Translations under genes and position numbers: made by a program
The notes under the pieces: generated by a model
Databases searched by the model: none
Told to the model about the DNA's origin: nothing
What the model saw: the letters and a program-made list of their open reading frames with translations, nothing else
In this document: positions 27,611-36,950 of the stretch, in pieces
Position numbering within the stretch: position 1 is the first letter of the stretch
How the letters are laid out: each line of letters begins with the position of its first letter
NCBI RefSeq assembly: GCF_900186995.1
Contig: NZ_LT906463.1
Span: 62,001-126,000, forward strand
DNA: 64,000 nucleotides
Direction of reading: 5' to 3'
From: Haemophilus pittmaniae
Lineage (GTDB): Bacteria; Pseudomonadota; Gammaproteobacteria; Enterobacterales; Pasteurellaceae

Positions 27611-30181
27611 TTATTGTTTGGCTTGGACTTTACCATCAGCATAATCAACGGTCACGACTTTGCCCGGCAATAATTGACCAGATAAAATTTGTTGTGCCAA
27701 GCTGTTTTCGATCTCTTGTTGGATTGCACGTTTTAATGGACGTGCCCCATAAATTGGGTCGTAACCCACTTCACCAATGAAATCTAATAACGCTTCAGTA
27801 AACACTAATTCGTAACCACGAGTTTCCATACGTTTTGCTAGACGTTCTAATTGGATGCTGGCAATCGCACGGATATTGTCTTTGCCTAGTGGGTGGAATA
27901 CCACAGTCTCATCAATACGGTTGATAAATTCCGGACGGAAATGTTGGCTCACCACTGACATCACAAGGGCTTTCATTTCACCATAGCTTTCGTCTTTGCT
28001 ACCTTGGATTAAATCAGAACCCAAGTTAGAGGTCATAATCACCACGGTATTACGGAAGTCCACGGTACGACCTTGACCATCGGTTAAACGACCATCATCC
28101 AATACTTGTAATAAGATGTTGAATACATCCGCATGGGCTTTTTCCACTTCATCTAACAAAATGACAGAATATGGACGACGGCGTACAGCTTCAGTTAAGT
28201 AACCACCTTCTTCATAGCCAACATAGCCTGGAGGCGCACCCACTAAACGGGATACGCTGTGTTTTTCCATAAACTCTGACATATCAATACGCACCATCGC
28301 ATCTTCGCTGTCAAAGAGGAATTTCGCCAAAGTTTTGCAAAGCTCGGTTTTACCTACACCGGTCGGCCCTAAGAATAAGAAAGAACCAATTGGGCGGTTA
28401 GGATCTGAAAGCCCTGCACGGCTACGACGAATCGCGTTCGCGACGGCATCGACTGCTTCTTCTTGACCAATCACACGTTTGTGCAATTCTTCTTCCATGC
28501 GTAAGAGTTTTTCTTTCTCGCCTTCCATCATTTTAAAAACTGGAATGCCCGTTGCTTTAGAAAGCACTTCCGCAATTTCTTCGTCAGTCACACGATAACG
28601 CAATAGGCTCATTTCTTTGCCTTCGCCGGTTTCAGCGGCAGCAAGTTGTTTTTCCAATTCTGGAATACGGCCGTATTGAAGCTCAGACATTTTGCTTAAA
28701 TCGCCAGCACGACGCGCTTGTTCCATTTCAGTTTTCGCTGCATCTAACGCTTGTTTGATGTGTTGAGAACCGGAAAGCGCCGCTTTTTCTGACTTCCAGA
28801 CTTCTTCAAGTTCAGCATATTCACGTTCTTTGTCAGAAAGTTCTTTTTCTAACATTTCTAAACGTTTACGGCTTGCTTCGTCTTCTTCTTTTTGTAATGC
28901 CTGTTGTTCCAATTTTAATTGGATAATACGGCGTTCAAGACGATCAAGCGGCTCTGGTTTAGAGTCAATTTCCATACGGATACTCGAAGCAGCTTCATCG
29001 ATTAAGTCGATGGCTTTATCCGGCAATTGACGATCGGAAATATAGCGATGTGAAAGCGTTGCTGCTGCCACGATTGCCGGGTCAGTAATATCTACATGGT
29101 GATGGATCTCATAACGCTCTTTCAAACCACGTAAGATCGCAATGGTATCTTCCACGCTTGGCTCATCTACAAAGACTTTTTGGAAACGACGTTCTAGTGC
29201 CGCATCTTTCTCGATATATTGACGATATTCGTCTAATGTGGTCGCACCCACACAGTGTAATTCACCACGCGCTAAACTTGGTTTTAATAAGTTACCTGCA
29301 TCCATCGCACCGTCAGTTTTACCCGCACCAACCATGGTATGGATTTCATCAATAAAGAGGATCACGCGACCTTCTTCTTTAGCAAGCTCATTTAAAACGG
29401 CTTTTAAACGCTCTTCGAATTCACCGCGATATTTCGCACCGGCAATCAATGCACCCATATCCAAGGAAAGCACACGTTTATTTTTTAAGCCTTCCGGTAC
29501 TTCACCATTGACAATACGTTGTGCCAACCCTTCCACAATAGCGGTTTTACCTACACCTGGCTCACCAATTAGCACAGGGTTGTTTTTAGTACGGCGTTGC
29601 AATACTTGAATGGCTCGACGAATTTCTTCATCACGACCAATAACCGGGTCGAGTTTGCCACTTTCAGCACGAGCTGTTAAATCAATCGTATATTTTTCAA
29701 GAGCTTGTCTGCTTTCTTCTGCATTTTGATCGTTCACGCTTTGTCCTCCGCGAATATGTTGAATCGCTTGTAAAATTTGTTCTTTTTTCGCACCACATTT
29801 TTTCAAAATGTCATTTAATGCGCCTCGCTCTTCAAGAGCGGCTAATAAGAACAATTCACTGGAAATAAATTTATCTTGTTTTTGTTGCGCTAATTTATCG
29901 CATAAATTCAATAAGTTAAGCAATTGACGAGAGATTTGTACATCACCACCATTACCGGAAACCTGTGGTAATTTATTCAACTCAGCATTTAACTCATTAC
30001 GTAATAAAGCCACATTGACACCACTGGCAGTTAAAATCGGGCCAATGGAGCCATCTTGCTGATTTAACAAGGCACTCAATAAATGCACCGGTTCAATAAA
30101 CTGGTTATCTTTGCCAAGTGCTAGAGATTGGGCTTCGCTTAATGCTTGTTGGAATTTAGTCGTAAATTTTTCAATATTCAT
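27611..30181 (-). CDS. clpB: Disaggregating chaperone ClpB
   Basis: A hexameric AAA+ chaperone that, with DnaK, pulls proteins out of aggregates. The 856-residue length equals E. coli ClpB (857). Domains in order: N-domain with two Clp repeats (1-145), AAA1 with Walker A GEPGVGKT near 206, the coiled-coil middle domain (about 400-530, [16 protein letters not shown]), AAA2 with GPTGVGKT near 605 and the pore loop [13 protein letters not shown]. The start has GAAGAGAAGGTGA upstream. The leader (30182-30317) is a candidate heat-shock promoter region. A single gene with its own terminator. Confidence 0.98.
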   Translation of the reverse strand: MNIEKFTTKFQQALSEAQSLALGKDNQFIEPVHLLSALLNQQDGSIGPILTASGVNVALLRNELNAELNKLPQVSGNGGDVQISRQLLNLLNLCDKLAQQKQDKFISSELFLLAALEERGALNDILKKCGAKKEQILQAIQHIRGGQSVNDQNAEESRQALEKYTIDLTARAESGKLDPVIGRDEEIRRAIQVLQRRTKNNPVLIGEPGVGKTAIVEGLAQRIVNGEVPEGLKNKRVLSLDMGALIAGAKYRGEFEERLKAVLNELAKEEGRVILFIDEIHTMVGAGKTDGAMDAGNLLKPSLARGELHCVGATTLDEYRQYIEKDAALERRFQKVFVDEPSVEDTIAILRGLKERYEIHHHVDITDPAIVAAATLSHRYISDRQLPDKAIDLIDEAASSIRMEIDSKPEPLDRLERRIIQLKLEQQALQKEEDEASRKRLEMLEKELSDKEREYAELEEVWKSEKAALSGSQHIKQALDAAKTEMEQARRAGDLSKMSELQYGRIPELEKQLAAAETGEGKEMSLLRYRVTDEEIAEVLSKATGIPVFKMMEGEKEKLLRMEEELHKRVIGQEEAVDAVANAIRRSRAGLSDPNRPIGSFLFLGPTGVGKTELCKTLAKFLFDSEDAMVRIDMSEFMEKHSVSRLVGAPPGYVGYEEGGYLTEAVRRRPYSVILLDEVEKAHADVFNILLQVLDDGRLTDGQGRTVDFRNTVVIMTSNLGSDLIQGSKDESYGEMKALVMSVVSQHFRPEFINRIDETVVFHPLGKDNIRAIASIQLERLAKRMETRGYELVFTEALLDFIGEVGYDPIYGARPLKRAIQQEIENSLAQQILSGQLLPGKVVTVDYADGKVQAKQ

Positions 30182-30210
30182 ACATTCACCTTCTCTTCAT
30201 TTAAATCATT

Positions 30211-30263
30211 GGGAATATTCCCTTTACGGGGTAGTAAATAAGAGCAATTTTTAGTATTTCAAG
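30211..30263 (-). promoter_or_regulatory. clpB leader: palindrome and weak heat-shock promoter elements
   Basis: On the minus strand CTTGAAA (30257-30263) matches the sigma-32 -35 element, but the nearest CCCCGT (30226-30231) is 25 bp away, longer than usual. A closer CTCTTATTTA is a poor match. A perfect 12 bp palindrome GGGAATATTCCC lies at 30211-30222, in the presumed leader RNA. The elements are seen; their function is uncertain. Confidence 0.3.
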
Positions 30264-30317
30264 AGAAAAAATAGACTATTTTTGATTTCTTCTATCAAAT
30301 ATTATTTCTTGATAGGT

Positions 30318-30890
30318 TTAAGCAACTAAGATTTGATATAGTGGCACATCCCAAACTTCCGTTGGCAATTGTTTGACCTGCTGGCATTGGTGTGCCAATC
30401 CCACGGGAATAAAGGATGAATGTGGCCAATCTTGCAATGTGCGATCGTAAAAACCACCGCCCATACCAAGTCGATTCCCCTGTTTATCAAAAGCCACTAG
30501 GGGGGTAAAAAGAATATCTAGTTTCTGCAGCGGCAAGACCTGTTGCACATTGAGTTTCGGTTCCCAAATACCAAATTTATTTTTTTGCATCGGGCTATCG
30601 GGCAAATAACGTAAAAAAAGTAGATGATTTGAATTGAAAGGATGTAGCACCGGCAAGTAGACCTGCTTGCCCTTCGCCCACAGGGTTTTGATCAGTTTTT
30701 GTGTAGAAATTTCACCATCAAAGGAAAAGTATAGAGCAATATGCTGCGCATTTCGCTGGCTGATTAATGATAAAGCCTGCTGAGTAATAGAATCTTCCGC
30801 CTGTTGCTGTTGCAATGGAGTTAAATTTGCCCGCATTTTACGCATTTGCTGACGAAGTTGATTGCGAAGGACTTGATTGGAATTTTTCAT
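30318..30890 (-). CDS. ygfA: 5-formyltetrahydrofolate cyclo-ligase
   Basis: This enzyme converts 5-formyl-THF to 5,10-methenyl-THF with ATP, returning an inhibitory folate to the active pool. The 190-residue protein starts with QLRQQMRKMRANLTP, the usual basic helix, and has the ATP/substrate signature GMGGGFYDRTL near residues 138-148. The family length is about 180-200. It lies directly downstream of the 6S RNA gene, the ssrS-ygfA arrangement conserved in gammaproteobacteria, and in E. coli the two are co-transcribed. Confidence 0.96.
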   Translation of the reverse strand: MKNSNQVLRNQLRQQMRKMRANLTPLQQQQAEDSITQQALSLISQRNAQHIALYFSFDGEISTQKLIKTLWAKGKQVYLPVLHPFNSNHLLFLRYLPDSPMQKNKFGIWEPKLNVQQVLPLQKLDILFTPLVAFDKQGNRLGMGGGFYDRTLQDWPHSSFIPVGLAHQCQQVKQLPTEVWDVPLYQILVA

Positions 30891-30902
30891 CGGAAGACAA
30901 GG

Positions 30903-31096
30903 AAGGGTCCCGGAGTGCCGCTATGGGTGGTAGTCCTTGAACCCGACGGTTCAAGGAAATCGATAAGGTCATTTTTAGGTTTCTTTAAGCCCCTGTAAAC
31001 AGAGGTAAAGCCTACACACCAATGACAGGAAACCGATTTATAAGATTTTAAGTATCGGCTCAGGGACATAACCCTTTCACGAACACCCCAGGAAAT
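30903..31096 (-). ncRNA. ssrS: 6S RNA
   Basis: 6S RNA binds sigma-70 RNA polymerase and mimics an open promoter. On the minus strand the RNA would begin ATTTCCTGGGGTG and end CACTCCGGGACCC, which pair almost perfectly, like the closing stem of E. coli 6S RNA. The conserved GTCCCTGAGCCGATA lies near the 5' side and CCTTGAACC...GGTTCAAGG forms the typical 3' hairpin. The length is about 190 nt and the ends are estimates. The gene precedes ygfA as in other gammaproteobacteria, but zapA, which usually precedes it, is not here. A possible promoter (TGGTCA-17-TAGTAT) lies just upstream. Confidence 0.93.
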
Positions 31097-31365
31097 CTTT
31101 TGCTGAAATACTAGCTCAATTTCCCTACCTTGACCAGACTTTATTTGGCAAATTTCATCAATCGTTTGATCTATATTCAAAAAACGATTTTTCCGTCTGT
31201 CCTCATAACTGCTCTCGAAAACAATAAATATTTTTCACTGGCAATTTTCCAGATGCCGATATCGCGCTATAGCCTCTACAACACGTAGAGAAACTCCGGC
31301 CCGCCCCTTTTAGCTCAATAAAATAAGCATTGGATTGATAAATTCTATGCTTATTCGTAACAACA
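31097..31365. other. Intergenic region between ssrS and hupA
   Basis: This stretch holds the 6S RNA promoter region on its left. No zapA-like frame or other gene was found in it. The short open frame running through it into 6S RNA is considered spurious. Confidence 0.6.
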
Positions 31366-31394
31366 AAAAACCCCACCATTTTGGCGGGGTTTTA
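31366..31394. terminator. Terminator after hupA
   Basis: The stem AAAACCCC-A-CC / GG-C-GGGGTTTT has one mismatch and A and T runs on either side. It lies 15 bp beyond the hupA stop. Confidence 0.85.
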
Positions 31395-31408
31395 GCATCT
31401 CAAATTAA

Positions 31409-31681
31409 TTATTTGATTGCATCTTTTAATGCTTTACCGGAAACGAATGCAGGCACTTTAGACGCTGCGATTTTGATTTCTGCACCGGTTTGTGGGTTAC
31501 GACCAGTACGCGCTGCGCGTTGGTTTACTTTGAATGTACCAAAACCGATTAATTGTACTGGCTCACCTTTTTTAAGGCTTGCAGTAATCGCATCTAAAGT
31601 TGCTTCTAAAGCTGCTTTAGCTTGCTTTTTATTTAATTCTGCTGCACTTGCAATTGCATCGATTAAATCTGTTTTGTTCAT
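31409..31681 (-). CDS. hupA: DNA-binding protein HU
   Basis: A 90-residue nucleoid protein that bends DNA as a dimer. The sequence [20 protein letters not shown], the [21 protein letters not shown] arm and the C-terminal [10 protein letters not shown] are those of the HU-alpha type. The order nudC-hemE-yjaG-hupA matches E. coli (where nfi intervenes), which supports hupA rather than hupB. The ribosome site is AGAAGGTAC. It has its own terminator. Confidence 0.96.
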   Translation of the reverse strand: MNKTDLIDAIASAAELNKKQAKAALEATLDAITASLKKGEPVQLIGFGTFKVNQRAARTGRNPQTGAEIKIAASKVPAFVSGKALKDAIK

Positions 31682-31820
31682 AAGATTTGTACCTTCTGTT
31701 AATTGAATCTAATAATGTTTAATATGAAGCGGGTTGCGGGACAACCACAGCTCGGCAAAGGATAATCGAACTTTCCGCTTATGGAAAGGAAGATTTCATA
31801 AAATTGTGATAAATCTCACG

Positions 31821-32411
31821 CTATTGATTATTTTTTATACCGATGTTGGAAATCCCTTCAGCGCGGAGCTCGTTCCGTAGCTCGTTAATCAAGGCGATAT
31901 CGCGTTCTTCGCAGTCCTTCAAGAGTCGATAAATCTGCCATTGCAAATCTAATTCACTTTCGATCAACTCATTATCCTTTAGTTCATCCGGAGAGAATTC
32001 GCGATCATTTTCCGTTTCCAACAAACTCACAACCGTTGTTAAGGAAATCTGACTTACCCGCACCGATTTTTCTAGATATTCACCGGCAATAACTGCATGT
32101 AATAATTCACCAAGCGCTTCACAAGCATCCAATGCAGGAACTACGCCAAAGAAATCATATTGATTCACATCCGGAATAATTCCTTCCAATTTTTCCAACT
32201 GATTCTCAAAGTTGATCTTGGCGCCCTTTACGGTTAAGGATTCCCAAACTAAACCGAGTACATTGTTAAATACCTTGGCCGCCTGAGGTTGTTCGGTCAT
32301 TTGGCAAAATAGCGCAAAATTCGGCGCCATTCGCTCACATAAACAAGCCATAAAAGTTAAGTGCTGCCAAGCAGCCAAGTTTTCTAAACGCTTATGAATC
32401 GGATTGCGCAT
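31821..32411 (-). CDS. yjaG: DUF416 family protein YjaG
   Basis: A 196-residue cytoplasmic helical protein of the DUF416/YjaG family, identified by NPIHKRLENLAAWQHLTFMACLCERMAPNFALF at the N-terminus, the central DQ/FFGVVPALDACEALGELL and a C-terminal EERDIALINELRNELRAEGISNIG. The function is unknown. It starts 11 bp after hemE and precedes hupA, the same neighbours as in E. coli. Confidence 0.92.
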   Translation of the reverse strand: MRNPIHKRLENLAAWQHLTFMACLCERMAPNFALFCQMTEQPQAAKVFNNVLGLVWESLTVKGAKINFENQLEKLEGIIPDVNQYDFFGVVPALDACEALGELLHAVIAGEYLEKSVRVSQISLTTVVSLLETENDREFSPDELKDNELIESELDLQWQIYRLLKDCEERDIALINELRNELRAEGISNIGIKNNQ

Positions 32412-32422
32412 AATGGCCCCTT

Positions 32423-33487
32423 TTATTTGTGATAAGCCTGAGAAAGTGCATGCACGCTATCGACAAAAATCTTCGGTGCGCTTTCCGGTACATCCTGATG
32501 AATACCATGACCTAAATTAAAGACATGTCCCGAACCTGCGCCGAAATCCGCCAAAATTGTTTTAACTTCGCTTTCGATACGTGCAGCCGGCGCATATAGC
32601 ACACTTGGATCCATATTGCCCTGTAATGCCACTTTATGCCCCACACGGGCACGGGCATCGGCTAAATTCACCGTCCAATCAACACCTACTGCATCGCAAC
32701 CGGTCTCGGCAATCGCCTCCAACCATAAACCACCACCTTTAGTGAATAAAGTGACCGGCACACGACGGCCATCGTGTTCACGAATCAATCCATCGACAAT
32801 TTTATGCATATATTGCAAAGAGAACTCTAGATATTCACGATGGCCTAACACACCACCCCAAGTATCAAAAATCATTACAGCCTGTGCACCGGCTTTAATT
32901 TGACCGTTTAAGTAAAGGGTTACCGCTTCAGCCATTTTATCCAATAAGGCATGTAATACGGCCGGCTCGGCATACATCATTTTTTTGATTTTGGTATAGG
33001 CTTTACTCGAACCACCTTCCACCATATAAGTGGCCAACGTCCAAGGACTACCGGAGAAACCAATCAACGGCACTTCACCTTTTAATTCACGACGAATAGT
33101 GCGCACTGCATTCATCACATATTGCAATTCCTGCTCAGGATCCGGAATCGGTAAATTAGCTACAGCACTTGCCGAATCAATCGGACGGGCAAATTTAGGT
33201 CCCTCACCGGCTCCAAAACTTAATCCCAAGCCCATTGCATCGGGAATCGTTAAAATATCGGAAAACAAAATGGCCGCATCCAACGCATAACGGCGCAACG
33301 GTTGCAAAGTCACTTCGCAAGCTAACTCGGCATTACGGCACAAAGACATAAAATCACCAGCCTGTGCACGGGTTGCCTTATATTCCGGCAAATAACGCCC
33401 AGCCTGACGCATCATCCAAACCGGAGTCATATCCACAGGTTGACGTAATAAAGCTCTGAGATAGCGATCATTTTTTAATTCTGACAT
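32423..33487 (-). CDS. hemE: Uroporphyrinogen decarboxylase
   Basis: HemE removes four carboxyl groups from uroporphyrinogen III to give coproporphyrinogen III in haem synthesis. The 354 residues match E. coli. The signatures [16 protein letters not shown] near 21-36 and [17 protein letters not shown] near 143-159 are complete, with active-site Asp in [11 protein letters not shown]. Its start overlaps nudC by 13 bp. The presence of a late haem-pathway gene shows only that this step is encoded, since some Pasteurellaceae lack earlier ones. Confidence 0.98.
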   Translation of the reverse strand: MSELKNDRYLRALLRQPVDMTPVWMMRQAGRYLPEYKATRAQAGDFMSLCRNAELACEVTLQPLRRYALDAAILFSDILTIPDAMGLGLSFGAGEGPKFARPIDSASAVANLPIPDPEQELQYVMNAVRTIRRELKGEVPLIGFSGSPWTLATYMVEGGSSKAYTKIKKMMYAEPAVLHALLDKMAEAVTLYLNGQIKAGAQAVMIFDTWGGVLGHREYLEFSLQYMHKIVDGLIREHDGRRVPVTLFTKGGGLWLEAIAETGCDAVGVDWTVNLADARARVGHKVALQGNMDPSVLYAPAARIESEVKTILADFGAGSGHVFNLGHGIHQDVPESAPKIFVDSVHALSQAYHK

Positions 33488-34272
33488 TGTTTTTCCTTTT
33501 CTTTGGCATACAACTCAATAGTAGCCTTAATTAATTCGAGCGCGATAGTACCCGTTGGTGGTAATTCTGGCAAGGGGGCATCCAAGGCAAACCAACGAGC
33601 ATCAGCAATTTCTGATTCCTGAAGACGAATCTCTCCACTGTCATATTCAGCTAAAAAACCGACCATTTGAGAATTCGGGAATGGCCAAGGCTGACTTCCG
33701 AAATACCGCAAATTTTTCACCCGAATACCGGTTTCTTCAAAGACTTCCCTAGCAACTGCCTGTTCAAAGGTTTCCCCCACTTCAACGAAGCCCGCTAAGG
33801 TCGTGTACATTCCACCGCCATTCGGATTGTAATGGCGGCGATGATTGGCTAATAAAATCTCCCCATCGCGACGTACCGCCACAATAATTGATGGACAAAT
33901 CACCGGATAGGCACGATAACCGCAAGCGCTACATTGCACCGCCAGCTCATCCTCTACCAATCGGCTAGCGCCACCACATTTACCACAAAAACGATGGGTT
34001 TGTAGAAAATGATGGATCTCCACGCCACGGGTCAGGGCAAAGTAATCCTCGTCATTCAGCGGTAATAAACTACGCAAGGAGACAAATTCCCGCTCACTTT
34101 CTGCGCCCACTGCCAACCACAGCGGCGCACCGTGCCATGTGCCAACACGCATTTTCTGGCATGCCTGCACGCCCAACTCGGCCGCAATTCCAAAAGGTAG
34201 ACCGGCTTGCCAAACAATGTTAGAGCCTTGTACCAACAACCAATAACTGCGGCTTTCCTGCTGCAATGACAT
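33475..34272 (-). CDS. nudC: NADH pyrophosphatase / NAD-capped RNA hydrolase
   Basis: NudC cleaves NADH to NMNH and AMP and removes NAD caps from RNA. The 265-residue protein has a zinc ribbon (CGKCGG ... [10 protein letters not shown], about 96-119), the Nudix box [23 protein letters not shown] and the family-defining [11 protein letters not shown] immediately after it. It is the first gene of nudC-hemE-yjaG(-hupA) and diverges from the DUF3290 gene. Confidence 0.97.
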   Translation of the reverse strand: MSLQQESRSYWLLVQGSNIVWQAGLPFGIAAELGVQACQKMRVGTWHGAPLWLAVGAESEREFVSLRSLLPLNDEDYFALTRGVEIHHFLQTHRFCGKCGGASRLVEDELAVQCSACGYRAYPVICPSIIVAVRRDGEILLANHRRHYNPNGGGMYTTLAGFVEVGETFEQAVAREVFEETGIRVKNLRYFGSQPWPFPNSQMVGFLAEYDSGEIRLQESEIADARWFALDAPLPELPPTGTIALELIKATIELYAKEKEKQCQN

Positions 34273-34383
34273 AATTCCCCTCCCTTTACAAAATGTCCGC
34301 CATTATAAATGACAACAACCAATTGATTAATGCGAAATTGCGTAAATTATGTTATTTTTCCGCCCTCATTTTTCGGAGGAGTT

Positions 34384-34839
34384 ATGTCATTTTTTTCCTA
34401 CGCTTTCTTAGAAGGACACATTACCTTCCAAGGCTATCTGAAATACTTACTGATTTTCCTTTCCCTTGGCGGGCTGTTTCTGATGATTTCCCTGTATTTG
34501 CGCCACCGACTGGAAACCAAATACCGCGATCTCAGCATTATTCTATTGCTACTGATCATTTTTCTACTCGGCGTGCAATACAACCAATACCAACAAAATC
34601 TGGTATACGCGAGCGACACCTCACGCATGCTGACTTTCCTCAATTCGGTCAAAGATTCACAGGGATTGCAGCCCGAAGAAATCAAAGTAAATCAGCAAAA
34701 CCTAAGCAATGGCATGATTTTAAATATCCGCGACCAATATTACGAAGTGCATTTTAATAACGACTTCAGCGCTTATACGCTTTCACCAACCAATCTGGTC
34801 AACCCGAATATCAATGTTATCGATAAGGATGAGAATTAA
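34384..34839 (+). CDS. DUF3290 family membrane protein
   Basis: A 151-residue protein with two adjacent helices (about 18-36 and 45-64) and a C-terminal soluble domain (about 75-151) containing NSVKDSQGLQPEEIKVN and YEVHFNNDFSAYTL. This fits the DUF3290 family. I chose ATG at 34384 with GGAGGAG upstream rather than an ATG 18 codons earlier. DUF3290 genes are commonly paired with DUF421 genes, mostly in low-GC Gram-positive bacteria as far as I know. The same pair is seen here with a one-base overlap. The function is unknown. Confidence 0.8.
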   Translation: MSFFSYAFLEGHITFQGYLKYLLIFLSLGGLFLMISLYLRHRLETKYRDLSIILLLLIIFLLGVQYNQYQQNLVYASDTSRMLTFLNSVKDSQGLQPEEIKVNQQNLSNGMILNIRDQYYEVHFNNDFSAYTLSPTNLVNPNINVIDKDEN

Positions 34840-35474
34840 TGGAAGGCTATACATTACTTGGGCTCAAATTGGCCATGGGCATTATTGGCCTCGTATTACA
34901 AATCAATCTAATGGGCAAAGGTAACCTAGCGCCCACTTCTGCCATGGATCAAGTACAAAACTATGTACTGGGCGGCATTATCGGTGGCGTGATTTATAAC
35001 GACAACATCGGCGTACTCCAATTTTCACTGGTTTTAGTGCTATGGACATTGCTGATTTTCACCCTGCGCTTCGTCAAAAATCATAACTTCTGGGTGAAAT
35101 TGATCATTGACGGTAAGCCGGTGTGGGTGATTCGAAACGGCCGTGTACAAACTGACGAATGTATGCGTAACGGTATTACTGCCCACGATTTAATGTTCAA
35201 ACTACGCGCTCAAGGTGTGTATGAAATCCGCTCGATTAAACGAGCAGTGCTGGAACAAGACGGACAGATGTCAATTATTCAGTACGGCGACGATGATTTA
35301 CGCTATCCATTGATTATCGATGGTCAGCTAGATCCTGATATCTTAGATATTATCGAACGCGATGAGAACTGGGTTGAACAACAACTAAAAGAACAGAATA
35401 TCAGCGTATCCGATGTTTATATTGGCGAATACCTAAATGGCGAATTAGTCGTGCATCCCTACGGACCTAAATAA
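34839..35474 (+). CDS. DUF421 (YetF/YcaP type) membrane protein
   Basis: A 211-residue protein with three N-terminal helices (about 5-25, 45-60 and 64-82) and a soluble alpha/beta domain with KPVWVIRNGRV, ITAHDLMFKLRAQGVYEIRSIKRAVLEQDGQMSI and a C-terminal LIIDGQLDPDIL. This is the DUF421/YetF architecture. The cellular role is unknown. It is translated directly after the DUF3290 gene and ends at a shared terminator. Confidence 0.88.
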   Translation: MEGYTLLGLKLAMGIIGLVLQINLMGKGNLAPTSAMDQVQNYVLGGIIGGVIYNDNIGVLQFSLVLVLWTLLIFTLRFVKNHNFWVKLIIDGKPVWVIRNGRVQTDECMRNGITAHDLMFKLRAQGVYEIRSIKRAVLEQDGQMSIIQYGDDDLRYPLIIDGQLDPDILDIIERDENWVEQQLKEQNISVSDVYIGEYLNGELVVHPYGPK

Positions 35475-35486
35475 CGGTAAAAAGGC

Positions 35487-35516
35487 ATAAAAAAACGGGC
35501 GTATTCACGCCCGTTT
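35487..35516. terminator. Bidirectional terminator between the DUF421 gene and tyrP
   Basis: The perfect stem AAACGGGCGT / ACGCCCGTTT with a four-base loop (35493-35516) has an A run on its left, which serves the minus strand. Confidence 0.85.
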
Positions 35517-35521
35517 CGCTT

Positions 35522-35602
35522 AAACGCCCTATTGGCTTTCCGAGTTTTCTCAAAAATAACATCTAACCCATTGATTTTACTAGGGTTGATATAAAAATCG
35601 AA
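35522..35602 (-). repeat. Interspersed 80 bp repeat, copy R5
   Basis: It starts directly at the tyrP stop codon, in the tyrP orientation, and ends with GGGCGTTT beside the shared terminator. The core has one mismatch. Confidence 0.65.
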
Positions 35603-36817
35603 TCATCCCACCACAAATGGCAGTAAACCGGCGCGAATAAAGAATGGAATGGATGTAATCACCACCCCCAACACCAGTACTAACAGCAATAACCCATTAC
35701 CGCCGGCAACCCGATACGGCAATTTTGGATGCACGCGACGGGCACGCCATACCAACGCCACCGGCAGCACTACTGCATAAAAGGCAAACATTTGTCCCGC
35801 ATAACCGAGCGCTAAAACAAAACCTTGCGGATAAAACAACGCAAAGATAATCGGCGGTAAAAAAGTTAAAAAACCTAAGAATAAACGGTTCGCATCAAGA
35901 TTGAAGCTTTGTTTCAACAAATCCTGAATGCATTCCAGCAATCCCAATCCCACGCCAAGGAAGGAAGTCACCAACGCTAAGGTAGAAAAGATTTTCACAG
36001 CACCGGCAATCAATGGGCTTTGGGTAATTTCCAAAGTGGCTTTAACCAAGCCGTTCAAGGTCGCATCCTGTTGCAAAATCTGCATAAATGCATTTTGGGT
36101 TAAGATGCCATGGGTGGATAATTGCCACAAAATATAAGCGCTTAAGGTAATTAACGAACCAATTAAAATCGCAAAACGCAGTGCTTTTACATTGCCATTC
36201 AAGTATTTATTCAAACTTGGAATCGAACCATGAAAACCAAAAGCGGTAAAAAAGACCGGGCTGGCGGAAATCACCAAGGCATTATCCAAAGGTACAGCCA
36301 ACAAATTATCTATTTTCACTTCCGGTAGCATCAATCCCAATACCACCACAAAAGTTGCAATCATTGTAAAGAAAAGTAGACGATTAATTTTATCTACGCT
36401 TTGAGTACCGATCACGATAAAACTCCCGAAAAACAGCGTAAACAACAGCACAGCAATTTGATTCGTGGTATCTCCCTTGCCGATTGTTGGCAATAAATCC
36501 ATCAGTAACGATCCACCACCGCTGATATAGGCGGCAATTAATGCATATAAAAAGACAATCAGTACCGCAGTAGCAATAAAGCGCCCGATACCGCCAAAGT
36601 ATTGTTCAGCTAAGGTGCCAATACCGGCATCTGGTTCAGCGGTTTGATACAATTCAACAAACAATAAGGCTGTGAAGGTGAGCAAACCCCACAAGCCCAA
36701 CAATAACAATAACGTAAAGCCGAAACCGATGCCCGCTGAAGTCAGCGGCATCGCCAGCATGCCGGCCCCAATCATCGTACCGGCCACCAATAAGGTACTG
36801 CCTAAGGTTTTGTTCAT
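35603..36817 (-). CDS. tyrP: Tyrosine-specific transport protein TyrP
   Basis: An inner-membrane proton symporter for tyrosine of the hydroxy/aromatic amino acid permease family. The 404 residues form about 11 helices. The N-terminus LGSTLLVAGTMIGAGMLAMP and FTAFGFHGSIPSLNKYL are family signatures. AAAGGAACC precedes the ATG. Two TyrR boxes lie upstream, the same double-box arrangement known at E. coli tyrP, which favours TyrP over Mtr or TnaB. Confidence 0.93.
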   Translation of the reverse strand: MNKTLGSTLLVAGTMIGAGMLAMPLTSAGIGFGFTLLLLLGLWGLLTFTALLFVELYQTAEPDAGIGTLAEQYFGGIGRFIATAVLIVFLYALIAAYISGGGSLLMDLLPTIGKGDTTNQIAVLLFTLFFGSFIVIGTQSVDKINRLLFFTMIATFVVVLGLMLPEVKIDNLLAVPLDNALVISASPVFFTAFGFHGSIPSLNKYLNGNVKALRFAILIGSLITLSAYILWQLSTHGILTQNAFMQILQQDATLNGLVKATLEITQSPLIAGAVKIFSTLALVTSFLGVGLGLLECIQDLLKQSFNLDANRLFLGFLTFLPPIIFALFYPQGFVLALGYAGQMFAFYAVVLPVALVWRARRVHPKLPYRVAGGNGLLLLVLVLGVVITSIPFFIRAGLLPFVVG

Positions 36818-36853
36818 ATTTAGGTTCCTTTGTCACAAAAAATTTCCGCTGAT

Positions 36854-36892
36854 TGTAATTTAAATTTTACAACCTGTAAATCATGCGTAACA
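36854..36892. promoter_or_regulatory. Double TyrR box upstream of tyrP
   Basis: A strong box TGTAAT-N6-TTTACA (36854-36871, 11 of 12 consensus positions) is followed after 3 bp by a weaker one TGTAAA-N6-GTAACA (36875-36892). E. coli tyrP has an adjacent strong and weak TyrR box. The site lies 37 bp before tyrP, and the region is shared with the divergent yicC. Confidence 0.75.
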
Positions 36893-36950
36893 TAGAAATT
36901 TTCCCCTATTACCGCTACAATAACCGACAATTTTTATCAGGAGCTTTTTT

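Noticed and set aside
30887..31180. A 97-residue open frame on the minus strand
   Set aside because: It runs through the whole of 6S RNA and shows no resemblance to ZapA or any known protein.
31335..31706. A 123-residue open frame on the plus strand
   Set aside because: It is antisense to hupA and owes its length to the codon pattern of that gene.
34056..34322. An 88-residue minus-strand frame upstream of nudC
   Set aside because: It overlaps the nudC N-terminus in another frame; nudC has clear zinc and Nudix motifs.
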